From contig NZ_DASVSF010000051.1 in assembly GCF_036388275.1 (NCBI RefSeq), positions 105,535 through 169,534 of the forward strand: 64,000 bases of DNA, given 5' to 3'. Positions 21,373 through 29,171 of this stretch are shown piece after piece; the first letter of the stretch is position 1, and each line of letters opens with the position of its first letter. The stretch is from Longimicrobium sp. (GTDB lineage: Bacteria > Gemmatimonadota > Gemmatimonadetes > Longimicrobiales > Longimicrobiaceae). Below the pieces are notes generated by a model. It ran no database searches and was not told the origin of the DNA. It was given only the letters and a program-made list of their open reading frames with translations. Made by a program: the position numbers and the translations under genes.

Positions 21373-21411
21373 TTTCGGCCACCCGCGGGACAGCACGGCG
21401 GGTGGCCGAAA
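21373..21411 (+). terminator. Strong hairpin terminator after the TonB-C protein gene
   Basis: Perfect 14-bp stem TTTCGGCCACCCGC / GCGGGTGGCCGAAA with an 11-nt loop, followed by AATATCTCTC. It lies inside the first codons of the longest frame of the next gene, which argues that gene starts later. Confidence 0.7.
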
Positions 21412-21513
21412 ATATCTCTCGCCGAAATTGCGGGCACGCGGCGTGCGGCGCGGGGACCGCTTCCGTGCGCCCCCGCCGGGGGTGCCGCCCCGCAGCGCGC
21501 CGCATCCACCGCC

Positions 21514-22944
21514 GTGTCGCAATCGCTGGAGCGTTCCGCCCACGCGGCCCTCGAGGCACTCGCCGAGGGGTTCTGCATGGCGGACGCAGACCACCGCGTA
21601 ACCTACTGGAACGCCGCCGCCGAGCGCCTGTTCGGCGTTCCGCGCCGGGACGCGCTCGGGCGCGAGGTGTGGGACCTGCTCCCCGCCGAAGGCGCTTCGG
21701 AGCTGCGCGAGCGCCTGGCCCGGGCGGACGGTGCAGGGGCCATGCTCCACCTGACGCTGCTTTCGGACCGCGAGCTGTTCGCCCGGCACCTGGCCGTGCA
21801 CGCGTCGCCCCTGGAAAGCGGCGGGCTGGCCCTGCACTTTCGCGACGCCACGGCCGAGCAGCGGCTGGCCGCGCAGTACGAGCAGCTGCTGGAATCCATC
21901 CGCGACGGCTTCATCGCGGTGGACCGCGACTGGCGGATCACGTACGTCAATCGCGCCGCCGAGACCCTGCTCTCGGTCCGGCGCAGCCGCGCGGCGGGGG
22001 TGGACGTGTGGCCGCTGCTCCCCAAGGAGCCGCGCGCGGTGGTCAACGCCATCCGCTGGACCATGCGCGAGCGGGGGCCGCGGCACCTGGAGGCCATCCA
22101 TCCCCGGGGCAAGCTGTACCGCGGCCGCCGCTTCGACGTGTGGACGCATCCCCTTCCGGACGGTGGCGTGTCGATTCTGTTCGAGGACGTCACCGACCGG
22201 CTGGCCAAGGAGGTGGAGCTGGCGCGCCTGGCCGCCGAGGCCGAGGAGGCCAGCCGGGCCAAGAGCCGCTTCTTCGCCGCGGTCAGCCACGAGCTGCGCA
22301 CCCCGCTGAACGCCATCGTCGGCTACACGCACCTGCTGGCCACCAACACCTACGGCAACGTTCCCGCGGGCGCCATGCGTGCGTCGGAGCGTGCCGGGGT
22401 GTGCGCCGAGCACCTGTCGCGGCTGGTGGACGACGTGCTGCTGCTGACCACGGTGGAGATCGACAAGCTCCCCGTGTTCGCGGCCACGGTGAGCCTGGCC
22501 CCGTTCCTGGACTCGGTGCTTCCCCACCTTCGCCAGCAGGCCGAGGCCAAGCGGCTGGACCTGCAGGTGGACGTTCCCGGCGGCCTGCCGCCGATCGACA
22601 CGGACCCGGAGCGGCTGCGCCAGATCGTGACGGCGCTGCTTTCGAACGCCATCAAGTTCACGACGCGCGGCGTCGTGAGCCTGCGAGCGCGGATGGCGGG
22701 CGAGGGGCGCTGGCTGGAGATTTCCATCCGCGACACGGGCCCGGGGATCGACCCGGAGGACCGGGAGCGGATCTTCGGCCCGTTCGAGCAGGTGGGTGGC
22801 GAGGCGCGTACCGATTCCGCCACCCGTGGTACTGGGCTGGGGCTGACGATCGCGCGGCAGCTGGCGCGCAAGCTGGGGGGAGACATCACGGTGAGCGGGA
22901 CGTTCGGCGAGGGAGCCGAGTTCGTGGTCCGGCTCCCCGCGTAG
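21514..22944 (+). CDS. PAS-domain sensor histidine kinase
   Basis: 476 aa from the GTG at 21514 (MSQSLERSAHAALEAL). The frame is open back to a TTG at 21361, but that stretch is low in complexity and contains a terminator hairpin. Two PAS domains (about 10-115 with FCMADADHRVTYWNAAAERL, and 125-240 with FIAVDRDWRITYVNRAAETL) precede HisKA (H-box AAVSHELRTPLNAIVGYTHL) and HATPase_c (LLSNAIKFTT, DTGPGIDPEDRERIFGPFEQ, GTGLGLTIARQLA). No membrane segments, so a cytosolic sensor. No partner regulator nearby. Confidence 0.88.
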   Translation: MSQSLERSAHAALEALAEGFCMADADHRVTYWNAAAERLFGVPRRDALGREVWDLLPAEGASELRERLARADGAGAMLHLTLLSDRELFARHLAVHASPLESGGLALHFRDATAEQRLAAQYEQLLESIRDGFIAVDRDWRITYVNRAAETLLSVRRSRAAGVDVWPLLPKEPRAVVNAIRWTMRERGPRHLEAIHPRGKLYRGRRFDVWTHPLPDGGVSILFEDVTDRLAKEVELARLAAEAEEASRAKSRFFAAVSHELRTPLNAIVGYTHLLATNTYGNVPAGAMRASERAGVCAEHLSRLVDDVLLLTTVEIDKLPVFAATVSLAPFLDSVLPHLRQQAEAKRLDLQVDVPGGLPPIDTDPERLRQIVTALLSNAIKFTTRGVVSLRARMAGEGRWLEISIRDTGPGIDPEDRERIFGPFEQVGGEARTDSATRGTGLGLTIARQLARKLGGDITVSGTFGEGAEFVVRLPA

Positions 22945-22968
22945 GCACTCCGTCGAGAACCAGCATTA

Positions 22969-23018
22969 AAGCCTGTCATCGGGAGGAGCGCCCAAGCCTG
23001 TCATCGGGAGGAGCGCCA
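22969..23018 (+). repeat. 25-bp tandem duplication at the edge of a family B repeat
   Basis: Two copies with period 25 (22969-22993, 22994-23018), each starting AAGCCTGTCATC. The third occurrence of that start is the first part of the family B copy at 23022, so this looks like slippage of the B end. Confidence 0.75.
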
Positions 23019-23021
23019 AAG

Positions 23022-23092
23022 CCTGTCATCCTGAGGCCCAGGCGAGCGTCACCCGCCCGTAGCACACCCCAGGCGGGCCGAAGGATCTTGCC
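23022..23092 (+). repeat. Family B repeat, copy 4
   Basis: CCTGTCATCCTGAGGCCCAG at the left, GGGCCGAAGGATCTTGCC at the right. Confidence 0.8.
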
Positions 23093-23512
23093 GCGGACAC
23101 GTAAAAGCCCGGGCGCGGCAGCGGTCACGAGGCCCTGGGCCTCGGATGCCCCTCCCCCGGCCCCTCCCCGCACAAACCCCGTGCGGAGAGGGGAGAATTC
23201 GTTCGGGGTTCGACTCACGGCGGTGCATCCCGCGGCAGGCCCCTCCCCCGCCCCTCCCCCGGCAAACTGCGCCGGGAGAGGGGAGAACTTCGATCGCGGC
23301 TCGACTGACGCCGGCGCATGCCTTGGGAGCCCCCTCTCCCGGCCTCTCCCCGCAAACTGCGCGGGAGAGAGGAGCACTTCGCTCGCGGCTCGAATGGCTG
23401 TTGCCGCATGCCTCTGGAAGCCCCCTCCTCCCGGCCCCCGTCCCCCGCTGCGCAGGGGAGGGGGAGACCTGAACCGCGCTTCGGCCGGCCTCGCGCACTC
23501 GGCCTTGCGTGG

Positions 23513-23560
23513 AGTCCGCGAAGGCGGACTTTGGGCCCTTGTTGCCGCGAATTCATTCGC
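23513..23560 (+). repeat. Element A copy 4
   Basis: Hairpin 1 at 23513-23530, 16-nt spacer, hairpin 2 at 23547-23560 with stem GCGAAT/ATTCGC. Confidence 0.9.
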
Positions 23561-23634
23561 CCCAGCACGGCCGAGGCCCACGCATCGGTGACCGCTGCCG
23601 CGCCCGGGTTGGTACGTGTCCGCGGTTAGATCCT

Positions 23635-23694
23635 TCGGCCCGCATAGGATGTGCTGCGGGCCAGTACGGTGCGCCTGGGCCTCAGGATGACAGG
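23635..23694 (-). repeat. Family B repeat, copy 5 (inverted)
   Basis: GTTAGATCCTTCGGCCCGC at the left and GGGCCTCAGGATGACAGG at the right, 74 nt after element A copy 4. The inner part is about 10 nt shorter than in other copies. Confidence 0.8.
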
Positions 23695-23924
23695 CCCCGG
23701 CGCGACGTCGGCACCGGATGCACCACGCCGAGTTCTGGTGTGTACCCCCTCTCCCACGCTGTTTGTGGGAGAGGGTGGCACGCGTGTCAGCGCGGCCGGG
23801 TGAGGGCCCCACGGCGGCCGAGGCCCACGCATCGGTGACCGCTGCCGCACTCCATCTGGAATCTCGGGTCCCCGCCCCGTATCTTGAACGCTCGTTCGAG
23901 AGATCGTCGACCGCCGAACCGCCG

Positions 23925-24959
23925 ATGCTGCGCCTTCACGAATACACGTACCACCGCCCGAGCACGCTCGCGGAGGCCGCCGCGTTCCTGCGCGAGCATC
24001 CGGACGCCATGCCCATCGCGGGCGGCACCGACCTGATGCCCAACATGAAGCACCGCCTGTTCACCCCGCGCCACCTGGTGGCGCTCAAGGGCATCGGCGA
24101 GCTTCACGGCATCGGCCTGGCGGACGCGGAGGGACGCGCGGTGGAGGCGGGGTCGGCCGGGGCGGCGCAGGTGGTGATGGGCGCCGCGGCGACGCTGACC
24201 GAGGTGTCGCGCCATCCGCTGGTGCGCGAGGCGCTCCCCGCCCTGGCCGAGGCGGCGGGCAAGGTGGCCGGCCCGCAGATCCGCAACCAGGGCACGCTGG
24301 GCGGCAACCTGTGCCTGGACACGCGCTGCACCTACTACAACCAGTCGTTCTTCTGGCGCAACGCGCTGGGCTTTTGCCTGAAGAAGGACGGCGACGTCTG
24401 CCACGTCACCCGCACGGGCAAGAAGTGCGTGGCCGCCCACTCGTCGGACACCGCGCCCGTGCTGATCGCCCTCGGTGCCGTGGTGGACCTGGTCTCGGCG
24501 GACGGCGAGCGGACGCTGCCCGTGGACGCGTTCTTCATCGCCGACGGCAAGTGGAACACGGTGCGCCGGCCCGACGAGCTGGTCGCCCGCGTCCGCGTTC
24601 CCCTTCCCGGCCCGGGGGTGCGGATGGGCTACCAGAAGGTGCGCCAGCGCAACTCCATCGACTTTCCCCTGCTTTCCATCGCCACGGTGGCAGACCTGGA
24701 TGGGGACGACCGGGTGCGCACGCTCTCCGTCGTCGTCTCCGCGCTGGGATCGCGGCCGCGCGTGGTGTCAGGGCTCGACAAGCTGGCCGCGGGGCACCGC
24801 CTGGGCGACGTGGCCGATGCGGTGGCCCAGCAGGCCTTCAAGCAGTGCCACCCGCTGGAGAACATCATCGTAGACCCCGACTGGCGCCGCGCCATGGTCC
24901 CGGTCTACGTGCGCCGCGCACTGCTGGGGATGACGTCCATCCCGGCGCTGGCGGCGTGA
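23925..24959 (+). CDS. FAD-binding subunit of a molybdopterin dehydrogenase, 4-hydroxybenzoyl-CoA reductase beta-like
   Basis: 344 aa from the ATG at 23925 (MLRLHEYTYHRPSTLAEA). FAD_binding_5 domain with PIAGGTDLMPNMKH and GPQIRNQGTLGGNLCLDTRC, then a CO-dehydrogenase flavoprotein C-terminal domain. Between them is a cysteine-bearing insert (CTYYNQSFFWR, FCLKKDGDVCHV, KKCVAAHSSDTAP). Such an insert binds the extra [4Fe-4S] cluster in the beta subunit of 4-hydroxybenzoyl-CoA reductase and is absent from ordinary xanthine-dehydrogenase FAD subunits. Partner Mo and 2Fe-2S subunits are not adjacent. A 12-bp palindrome precedes the start and may be an operator. Confidence 0.85.
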   Translation: MLRLHEYTYHRPSTLAEAAAFLREHPDAMPIAGGTDLMPNMKHRLFTPRHLVALKGIGELHGIGLADAEGRAVEAGSAGAAQVVMGAAATLTEVSRHPLVREALPALAEAAGKVAGPQIRNQGTLGGNLCLDTRCTYYNQSFFWRNALGFCLKKDGDVCHVTRTGKKCVAAHSSDTAPVLIALGAVVDLVSADGERTLPVDAFFIADGKWNTVRRPDELVARVRVPLPGPGVRMGYQKVRQRNSIDFPLLSIATVADLDGDDRVRTLSVVVSALGSRPRVVSGLDKLAAGHRLGDVADAVAQQAFKQCHPLENIIVDPDWRRAMVPVYVRRALLGMTSIPALAA

Positions 24960-24974
24960 GGCGCGGATAGAAGC

Positions 24975-25029
24975 GACGCGGGGACGCGGAGGCGTGGAGA
25001 GGTTCCTCCGCGCCCCGCGTCCCCGCGTC
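24975..25029. terminator. Long hairpin between convergent genes (family E)
   Basis: Stem GACGCGGGGACGCGG (24975-24989) pairs perfectly with 25015-25029. It serves both the FAD-subunit gene and the Rho-N gene that ends at 25051. Confidence 0.7.
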
Positions 25030-25050
25030 GTGATGGAGTCGGGACCGGCG

Positions 25051-25347
25051 CTACACGTCGTTGAGCGCGGCGATCAGCTCGTCCTTCTGCATCTTGCTGC
25101 GGCCCTCGATCTTGTGCTCCTTCGCCAGGTTGTACAGCTCGTCGCGGGTGTGCTCCTCCAGCGGCTTGCGCGGGTTGCCGGTGCCCATGGTGCGCTTGTT
25201 GGGCGTGCGGCCCTCCTGCCGCCGGTGCTTGTTCACCGTGCGCGCGGCGATCTCCTTGGCCTGGGCGGGATCCATCCCGCGGTCCATGGAGCTTTCCCTG
25301 ATCGTTTCGTACATCTTGTTGTCGTGCTTACTCCAGCCTTGCGGCAT
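25051..25347 (-). CDS. Small protein with Rho N-terminal (SAP-like) domain
   Basis: 98 aa from the ATG at 25347, with a GGAGG site 6 nt upstream. The N-terminal part (MPQGWSKHDNKMYETIRESS) resembles the short plant- and bacterial-type 'KHDNKMYE' segment often found before this domain. A lysine/arginine-rich middle follows, then a Rho-N/SAP helix-extended-helix (EEHTRDELYNLAKEHKIEGR, SKMQKDELIAAL). It probably binds nucleic acid. Stand-alone Rho-N proteins have no settled role. It is convergent with the FAD-subunit gene. Confidence 0.8.
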   Translation of the reverse strand: MPQGWSKHDNKMYETIRESSMDRGMDPAQAKEIAARTVNKHRRQEGRTPNKRTMGTGNPRKPLEEHTRDELYNLAKEHKIEGRSKMQKDELIAALNDV

Positions 25348-25558
25348 CGCAGCCTCCGCGTGAGTCGGTAAGGGCGCCCCGCGGGCGGGTGAGCGCAAGA
25401 ACCGCGCACATTTCCAGACCGTCCACCTGCGCATGACCCGAAGATCACGTTTGACGCTCGCGTTCATGGCGCTCGCCGACCAGTATGCCGGGATGTCGCA
25501 CCCGCCCGTCGCCGATTAGATTTGCCGCTGCAACGCCACCCCGCCGTTCCCGTCTTGC

Positions 25559-26551
25559 ATGCGCCTTTCCGTCCTCTTTCGCCTGGTCCTGGGCCTGGCT
25601 GCAACGTCCACGTGCATTGCCGCGCCGCTGGCCGCGCAGGTTCGCTCGTTGGAGCTGACGTCGGACAACGACGCGTACAACTTCTGGATTCCGTTCGCCG
25701 TGCGGCCGGACTACGAGTACTCCAACGGCCTGCGCCTGGCGGCGGAGCTGGAGGGAGCGCCGGGGTGGGCGGGGCTCGCGAAGAACCTGGCGCCCTGCAC
25801 GCGCGAGGGGAGCGACGCGGTGCAGGCGGATCCCGAGGCGGGGTGCGTGTCGACCACGTTGGAGTTCGGGCAGCGGATGTACATGCCGCGCAACGACTCG
25901 TACGTAGCCATCCAGGGAGAGCGGCCCTACGCGGGATGGCTCTACGCGGCGGCGACAGGCCGGGTGGTGGAAGGGCCCGTGCGGCACACGTACGGCATCG
26001 AAGTAGGCATTACCGGGGAACCCTCGCTGGGGCGGACGGTGATGGAAAGCTTCCACGAGGTCACCGGCTTCCGGGACGTCGTCGGCTGGAGGCACCAGCT
26101 GGGCTTCGAGCCGGGCGTGGTGCTGCGGTACGGCGCCGAGCAGCGGGCGGAGCTTCGGGCGGGGGACGGCCGCATCGCCGACGTGGTGGCCGATGCCGGG
26201 GCCACGCTGGGCAACGTGCACACGGGCGCGCATGCCGGCGTCCGCGCCCGCGTGGGATACGACCTGCGCCACCCGTGGGCCGCGCGCGCCCCCCAGGGCA
26301 CCTCGGTGTACCTGAGCGCCACGGCGTCGGGACAGGCGGTGCTGCGCAACCTGTTCCTGGACGGCAACACCTTTGGAAGCCAGCCCGCGCGCGTGCACCG
26401 CGAGCTCCTGGTCGGCAGCCGGGGCTGGGGCGTCGGCGTGGCGAGTGGCCGGTTCGGCGCGGAGTTCCGGGTGCTCACCCGCACCCGCGAGTACCGCGAA
26501 GAGCCGGGCGGACACCCGGTAAGCACCATCGAGCTCACATGGCGCCGGTAG
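25559..26551 (+). CDS. LpxR-like outer-membrane lipid A deacylase
   Basis: 330 aa. Signal peptide to about residue 26 (PLAAQ). The body is an outer-membrane beta-barrel like LpxR: LTSDNDAYNFW (the active-site Asn-Asp pair), YEYSNGLRL, ERPYAGWLYAA, SFHEVTGFRDVVGWRHQLGF, and a C-terminal aromatic-rich strand (STIELTWRR). LpxR removes the 3'-acyloxyacyl chain of lipid A with Ca2+. A Gram-negative envelope is implied. It stands alone, 73 nt before the YccA gene, and may be co-transcribed with it, though a palindrome lies between them. Confidence 0.82.
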   Translation: MRLSVLFRLVLGLAATSTCIAAPLAAQVRSLELTSDNDAYNFWIPFAVRPDYEYSNGLRLAAELEGAPGWAGLAKNLAPCTREGSDAVQADPEAGCVSTTLEFGQRMYMPRNDSYVAIQGERPYAGWLYAAATGRVVEGPVRHTYGIEVGITGEPSLGRTVMESFHEVTGFRDVVGWRHQLGFEPGVVLRYGAEQRAELRAGDGRIADVVADAGATLGNVHTGAHAGVRARVGYDLRHPWAARAPQGTSVYLSATASGQAVLRNLFLDGNTFGSQPARVHRELLVGSRGWGVGVASGRFGAEFRVLTRTREYREEPGGHPVSTIELTWRR

Positions 26552-26575
26552 TCAAACGAAACCGGCGGCCCTCAA

Positions 26576-26592
26576 TGGCGTATCATACGCCA
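26576..26592. promoter_or_regulatory. 17-bp palindrome upstream of the YccA gene
   Basis: TGGCGTAT-C-ATACGCCA, perfect, 32 nt before the start codon. It encloses a -10-like TATCAT without a good -35, so an operator is more likely than a terminator. Confidence 0.45.
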
Positions 26593-26624
26593 GACCCAAC
26601 CTTCACCTTCGGAACCGCGAGCAG

Positions 26625-27362
26625 ATGCGAACCTCCAATCCTACCCTGAACGACAAGACCTTCGCGGGCCAGTGGGACGGCACCGGGGGCATGACCATCG
26701 AGGGCACCGTCAACAAGGTGGGGCTGATGCTCCTGCTGCTGATGGCGCCCGCGGCGTGGATCTGGAACAAGGCGATGACGGCGTGGGACCCGGCGTCCAT
26801 CATGCCGCTGATGGTGGGCGGCATGGTCGGCGGGTTCGTGCTGGCGCTGGTGACCATCTTCAAGAAGCAGTGGTCGCCGGTGACCGCGCCGCTCTACGCG
26901 GTGATGGAGGGCCTGTTCCTGGGCGGCGTCTCCGCCCTCGCCGAGACGAAGTTCCCCGGTGTGGTGATCCCCGCGGTGGCGCTCACCTTCGGAACGCTGT
27001 TCGCGCTGCTGCTGGCCTATCGCTCGGGGCTGATCCGCGCCACCGAGAACTTCAAGCTGGGCGTCGTGGCGGCCACGGGCGGCATCGCGCTGGTGTACCT
27101 GGCGAGCTTCGTGATGAGGATGTTCGGCGGCCAGATGCCGATGATCCACTCGGCCGGGACCATGGGCATCGTGTTCAGCGTGTTCGTGATCGTGATCGCC
27201 GCGCTCAACCTGGTGCTGGACTTCGACTTCATCGAGCAGGGCGCCGAGCACGGCGCGCCGCGCTACATGGAGTGGTACGCCGCGTTCGGCCTGATGGTGA
27301 CACTGGTGTGGCTGTACCTGGAGATCCTTCGCCTGCTCATGAAGCTGCAGAGCCGCGACTGA
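26625..27362 (+). CDS. Bax inhibitor-1/YccA family membrane protein
   Basis: 245 aa. A soluble N-terminus (MRTSNPTLNDKTFAGQW) is followed by seven hydrophobic segments. The family pattern includes APAAWIWNKAM, YAVMEGLFLGGVSALAETKFP and the C-terminal DFDFIEQGAEHGAPRYMEWYAAFGLMVTL, which holds the conserved acidic pair near the last helices. YccA-type proteins sit in the inner membrane; in E. coli YccA is an FtsH substrate and modulator, and others leak Ca2+. A strong terminator follows. Confidence 0.92.
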   Translation: MRTSNPTLNDKTFAGQWDGTGGMTIEGTVNKVGLMLLLLMAPAAWIWNKAMTAWDPASIMPLMVGGMVGGFVLALVTIFKKQWSPVTAPLYAVMEGLFLGGVSALAETKFPGVVIPAVALTFGTLFALLLAYRSGLIRATENFKLGVVAATGGIALVYLASFVMRMFGGQMPMIHSAGTMGIVFSVFVIVIAALNLVLDFDFIEQGAEHGAPRYMEWYAAFGLMVTLVWLYLEILRLLMKLQSRD

Positions 27363-27383
27363 TCTCGGCTTTTCGGATGGAAG

Positions 27384-27415
27384 AAGGGGCGGGCGCCGCG
27401 TGGCGCCCGCCCCTT
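27384..27415 (+). terminator. Terminator of the YccA gene
   Basis: Perfect 14-bp stem AAGGGGCGGGCGCC/GGCGCCCGCCCCTT, 4-nt loop, followed by CCCGTTTCCTTC, 21 nt past the stop. Confidence 0.85.
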
Positions 27416-27490
27416 CCCGTTTCCTTCACCTCGGGGCTTCGGCCACGCCTCTCTCGTGCTTACATTGCGATCACACCAGGGGAGGCATGG

Positions 27491-27745
27491 ATGAAAGCCC
27501 GCATCGTTCGCATCGGCAACTCGCATGGAATCCGCATCCCCAAACCACTCCTCGAAGAGAGCGGACTTCGAGGCGAAGTAGAGTTGGAGGCCCGGCCCCA
27601 CCAGATCATCATCCGGGCAGCGAACCGCCCCCGTGCCGGCTGGGACGCCGCCTTTCAAGCGATGGCCGAGGCTGGGGACGACGCGCTTCTCGATCGGGAG
27701 TTCGCGGACTCGCCGGAGTGGGACGATCGGGAATGGGAGTGGTGA
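27491..27745 (+). CDS. MazE/AbrB-type antitoxin, apparently orphan
   Basis: 84 aa from the ATG at 27491 with a GGGGAGG site. The N-terminal ~50 residues are a swapped-hairpin AbrB/MazE DNA-binding domain (MKARIVRIGNSHGIRIPKPL, GEVELEARPHQIIIR). The C-terminal tail is acidic and Trp-rich (LLDREFADSPEWDDREWEW), the usual toxin-wrapping segment. A MazF/PemK gene should overlap its end. Only the first few residues of one can be seen (27733 on), followed by a terminator. The antitoxin may therefore act alone or on a distant toxin. Confidence 0.85.
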   Translation: MKARIVRIGNSHGIRIPKPLLEESGLRGEVELEARPHQIIIRAANRPRAGWDAAFQAMAEAGDDALLDREFADSPEWDDREWEW

Positions 27746-27822
27746 TCCGGCCCGGACGAGACACAGGCCTGCAAGACAAAAAGCACCGGGGCAGCCTGTC
27801 TGCTCCGGTGCTTTCGGTGTAG
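27733..27822 (+). pseudogene. Possible remnant of a mazF toxin start
   Basis: An ATG overlapping the antitoxin end by 13 nt opens MGVVIRPGRDTG..., whose first eight residues look like a typical MazF/PemK start (M-x-VIRPG/RG-D). The frame then runs through a terminator hairpin and stops after 29 codons, with no toxin core. Eight residues is weak evidence, so chance is possible. Confidence 0.35.
27780..27814 (+). terminator. Terminator after the mazE-type gene
   Basis: Stem AAAGCACCGGGGCAG / CTGCTCCGGTGCTTT with a 5-nt loop and one G-T pair. It lies between the antitoxin and the convergent dipeptidase gene (stop at 27856). Confidence 0.75.
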
Positions 27823-27855
27823 TGCGTCGCGGACCTTTCAGCCGCCGCGAGCTGC

Positions 27856-29139
27856 CTATTCCCTGCCCCGCTGCACCGGCCGGCGGTCCATCACGTCGAT
27901 CACCGCTTGCGACGGGCCGCGCTCGCGCTGGATGCGCTCGGCAACGACTTCCGCGCGGCGCATGGCGCGCAGCACGTTTCCGCCCAGCACCTTGCGCACG
28001 TCGTCGTCGCTGTAGCCGCGGCGCAGCAGCTCGGCCGTGAGGTAGGGGAAGCGCGAGACGTCCTCCATCCCCACCGGCAGCGAGGTCACGCCGTCGTAGT
28101 CGGAGCCCAGCCCCACGTGGTCGATGCCGGCGACCTTCACCACGTGGTCGATGTGGTCGGCCAGGGTGGCCACGGTGCCGCGCGGCACCGGGTTGGCCGC
28201 CCGCCACTCGTTGTAGGCCCGGCGCGCCGCCTCGGCGTCGTTCGGGTGCTGCTCGCGGAAACGGCGCTGCACGTCGAACATGTTGCGCATCTGCGCCGCC
28301 GCCGAGGGCTCCACGAAGCCCGAGTAGAAGTTGATCATCACCACCCCGCCGTTCGCCGGCATCATCCGCAGCACCTCGTCGGGCACGTTGCGCGGATGGT
28401 CGGCCAGGGCACGGGCGGAGGAGTGCGAAAAGATCACCGGCGCCTCCGAAACGCGGATGGCGTCGGCCATCGTCCCCGGCGACACGTGCGACAGGTCCAC
28501 CAGCATCCCCAGCCGGTTCATCTCGCGCACCACCTCTTCGCCGAAGGCGGTGAGCCCGCCGTGGCGCTCCGCGTCGGTGGCGGCGTCGGCCCAGTCGATG
28601 GTGCTGGAGTGCGTGAGTGTCATGTAGCGCACGCCCAACTCGTGGAACTGGCGCAGCACGTCGAGCGAGTTCTCGATGGCGTGCCCGCCCTCGATGCCGA
28701 TCAGCGACGCCACCTTGCCGTCGTCATGGATGCGCTCCACGTCCTGGGCCGTGCGCGCCAGCACCAGGTCGGGCGAATGGTCGGTCATCCGCTTGATCAG
28801 CCCGATCTGCTCCAGCGCGAACGCCGCCGCCCCGTGTCCGATGCGCTCCACCGGGACGTACGCCGCCCAGAACACGCCGCCCACACCCCCCGCCCGCAGC
28901 CGCGGCACGTCGGTGTGCTGCTGCGGGAGCGCGCCCTGGAAGTTCATGTGCGTCAGGTCGCCCTGCGCCTTTTCGCGGATTTCCCAGGGCAGGTCGTTGT
29001 GCCCGTCCACCAGCGGTGCGGTTCGGTGGATGCGCAAAGCCCGCTGCAGCAGCGGGTCCGGCGCCTCCTGCGCGGCGGCGGGAAGCGCGGCGGACGAGGC
29101 CGCCAGCAGGGCGGCGGCCACACCGATACGAGAGTTCAT
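27856..29139 (-). CDS. Membrane dipeptidase (peptidase family M19)
   Basis: 427 aa from the ATG at 29139. Signal peptide to about residue 24 (ALPAAAQ). M19 zinc ligands are visible: DGHNDLPWEI (HxD), LIGIEGGHAIENS (Glu), IFSHSSARALADHPRN (His) and VGLGSDYDGV (Asp). Renal-dipeptidase-type enzymes hydrolyse Xaa-Xaa dipeptides including D-amino-acid ones, which would suit recycling of peptidoglycan fragments in the periplasm. It is the last gene of the minus-strand run that includes the kinase and B12 protein, 32 nt after the gene at 29172. Confidence 0.93.
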   Translation of the reverse strand: MNSRIGVAAALLAASSAALPAAAQEAPDPLLQRALRIHRTAPLVDGHNDLPWEIREKAQGDLTHMNFQGALPQQHTDVPRLRAGGVGGVFWAAYVPVERIGHGAAAFALEQIGLIKRMTDHSPDLVLARTAQDVERIHDDGKVASLIGIEGGHAIENSLDVLRQFHELGVRYMTLTHSSTIDWADAATDAERHGGLTAFGEEVVREMNRLGMLVDLSHVSPGTMADAIRVSEAPVIFSHSSARALADHPRNVPDEVLRMMPANGGVVMINFYSGFVEPSAAAQMRNMFDVQRRFREQHPNDAEAARRAYNEWRAANPVPRGTVATLADHIDHVVKVAGIDHVGLGSDYDGVTSLPVGMEDVSRFPYLTAELLRRGYSDDDVRKVLGGNVLRAMRRAEVVAERIQRERGPSQAVIDVMDRRPVQRGRE

Positions 29140-29171
29140 GCGGGTTCCGGACGGGGCGATGGGAAGATGGA

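Larger units (their letters stand above)
22945..23924. repeat. Intergenic repeat cluster (families A, B, D)
   Basis: About 980 nt with no credible gene. In order: two 25-bp direct copies of AAGCCTGTCATCGGGAGGAG-type sequence (22969-23018) that run into family B (23022-23092); at least four D-type hairpins of the CCCCTCCCCCGGCCCCTCCC kind (about 23150-23470); element A (23513-23560); inverted B (23635-23694); and a second D type, CCCCTCTCCCACGCTGTTTG (about 23746-23778). At the right edge GAACG-CT-CGTTC (23886-23897) is a 12-bp palindrome 27 nt before the next start codon. Confidence 0.75.

Noticed and set aside
27384..27415. Possible operator for the mazE-type gene
   Set aside because: The 14-bp stem with a 4-nt loop and a pyrimidine/T-rich tail, just past the YccA stop, fits a terminator better.
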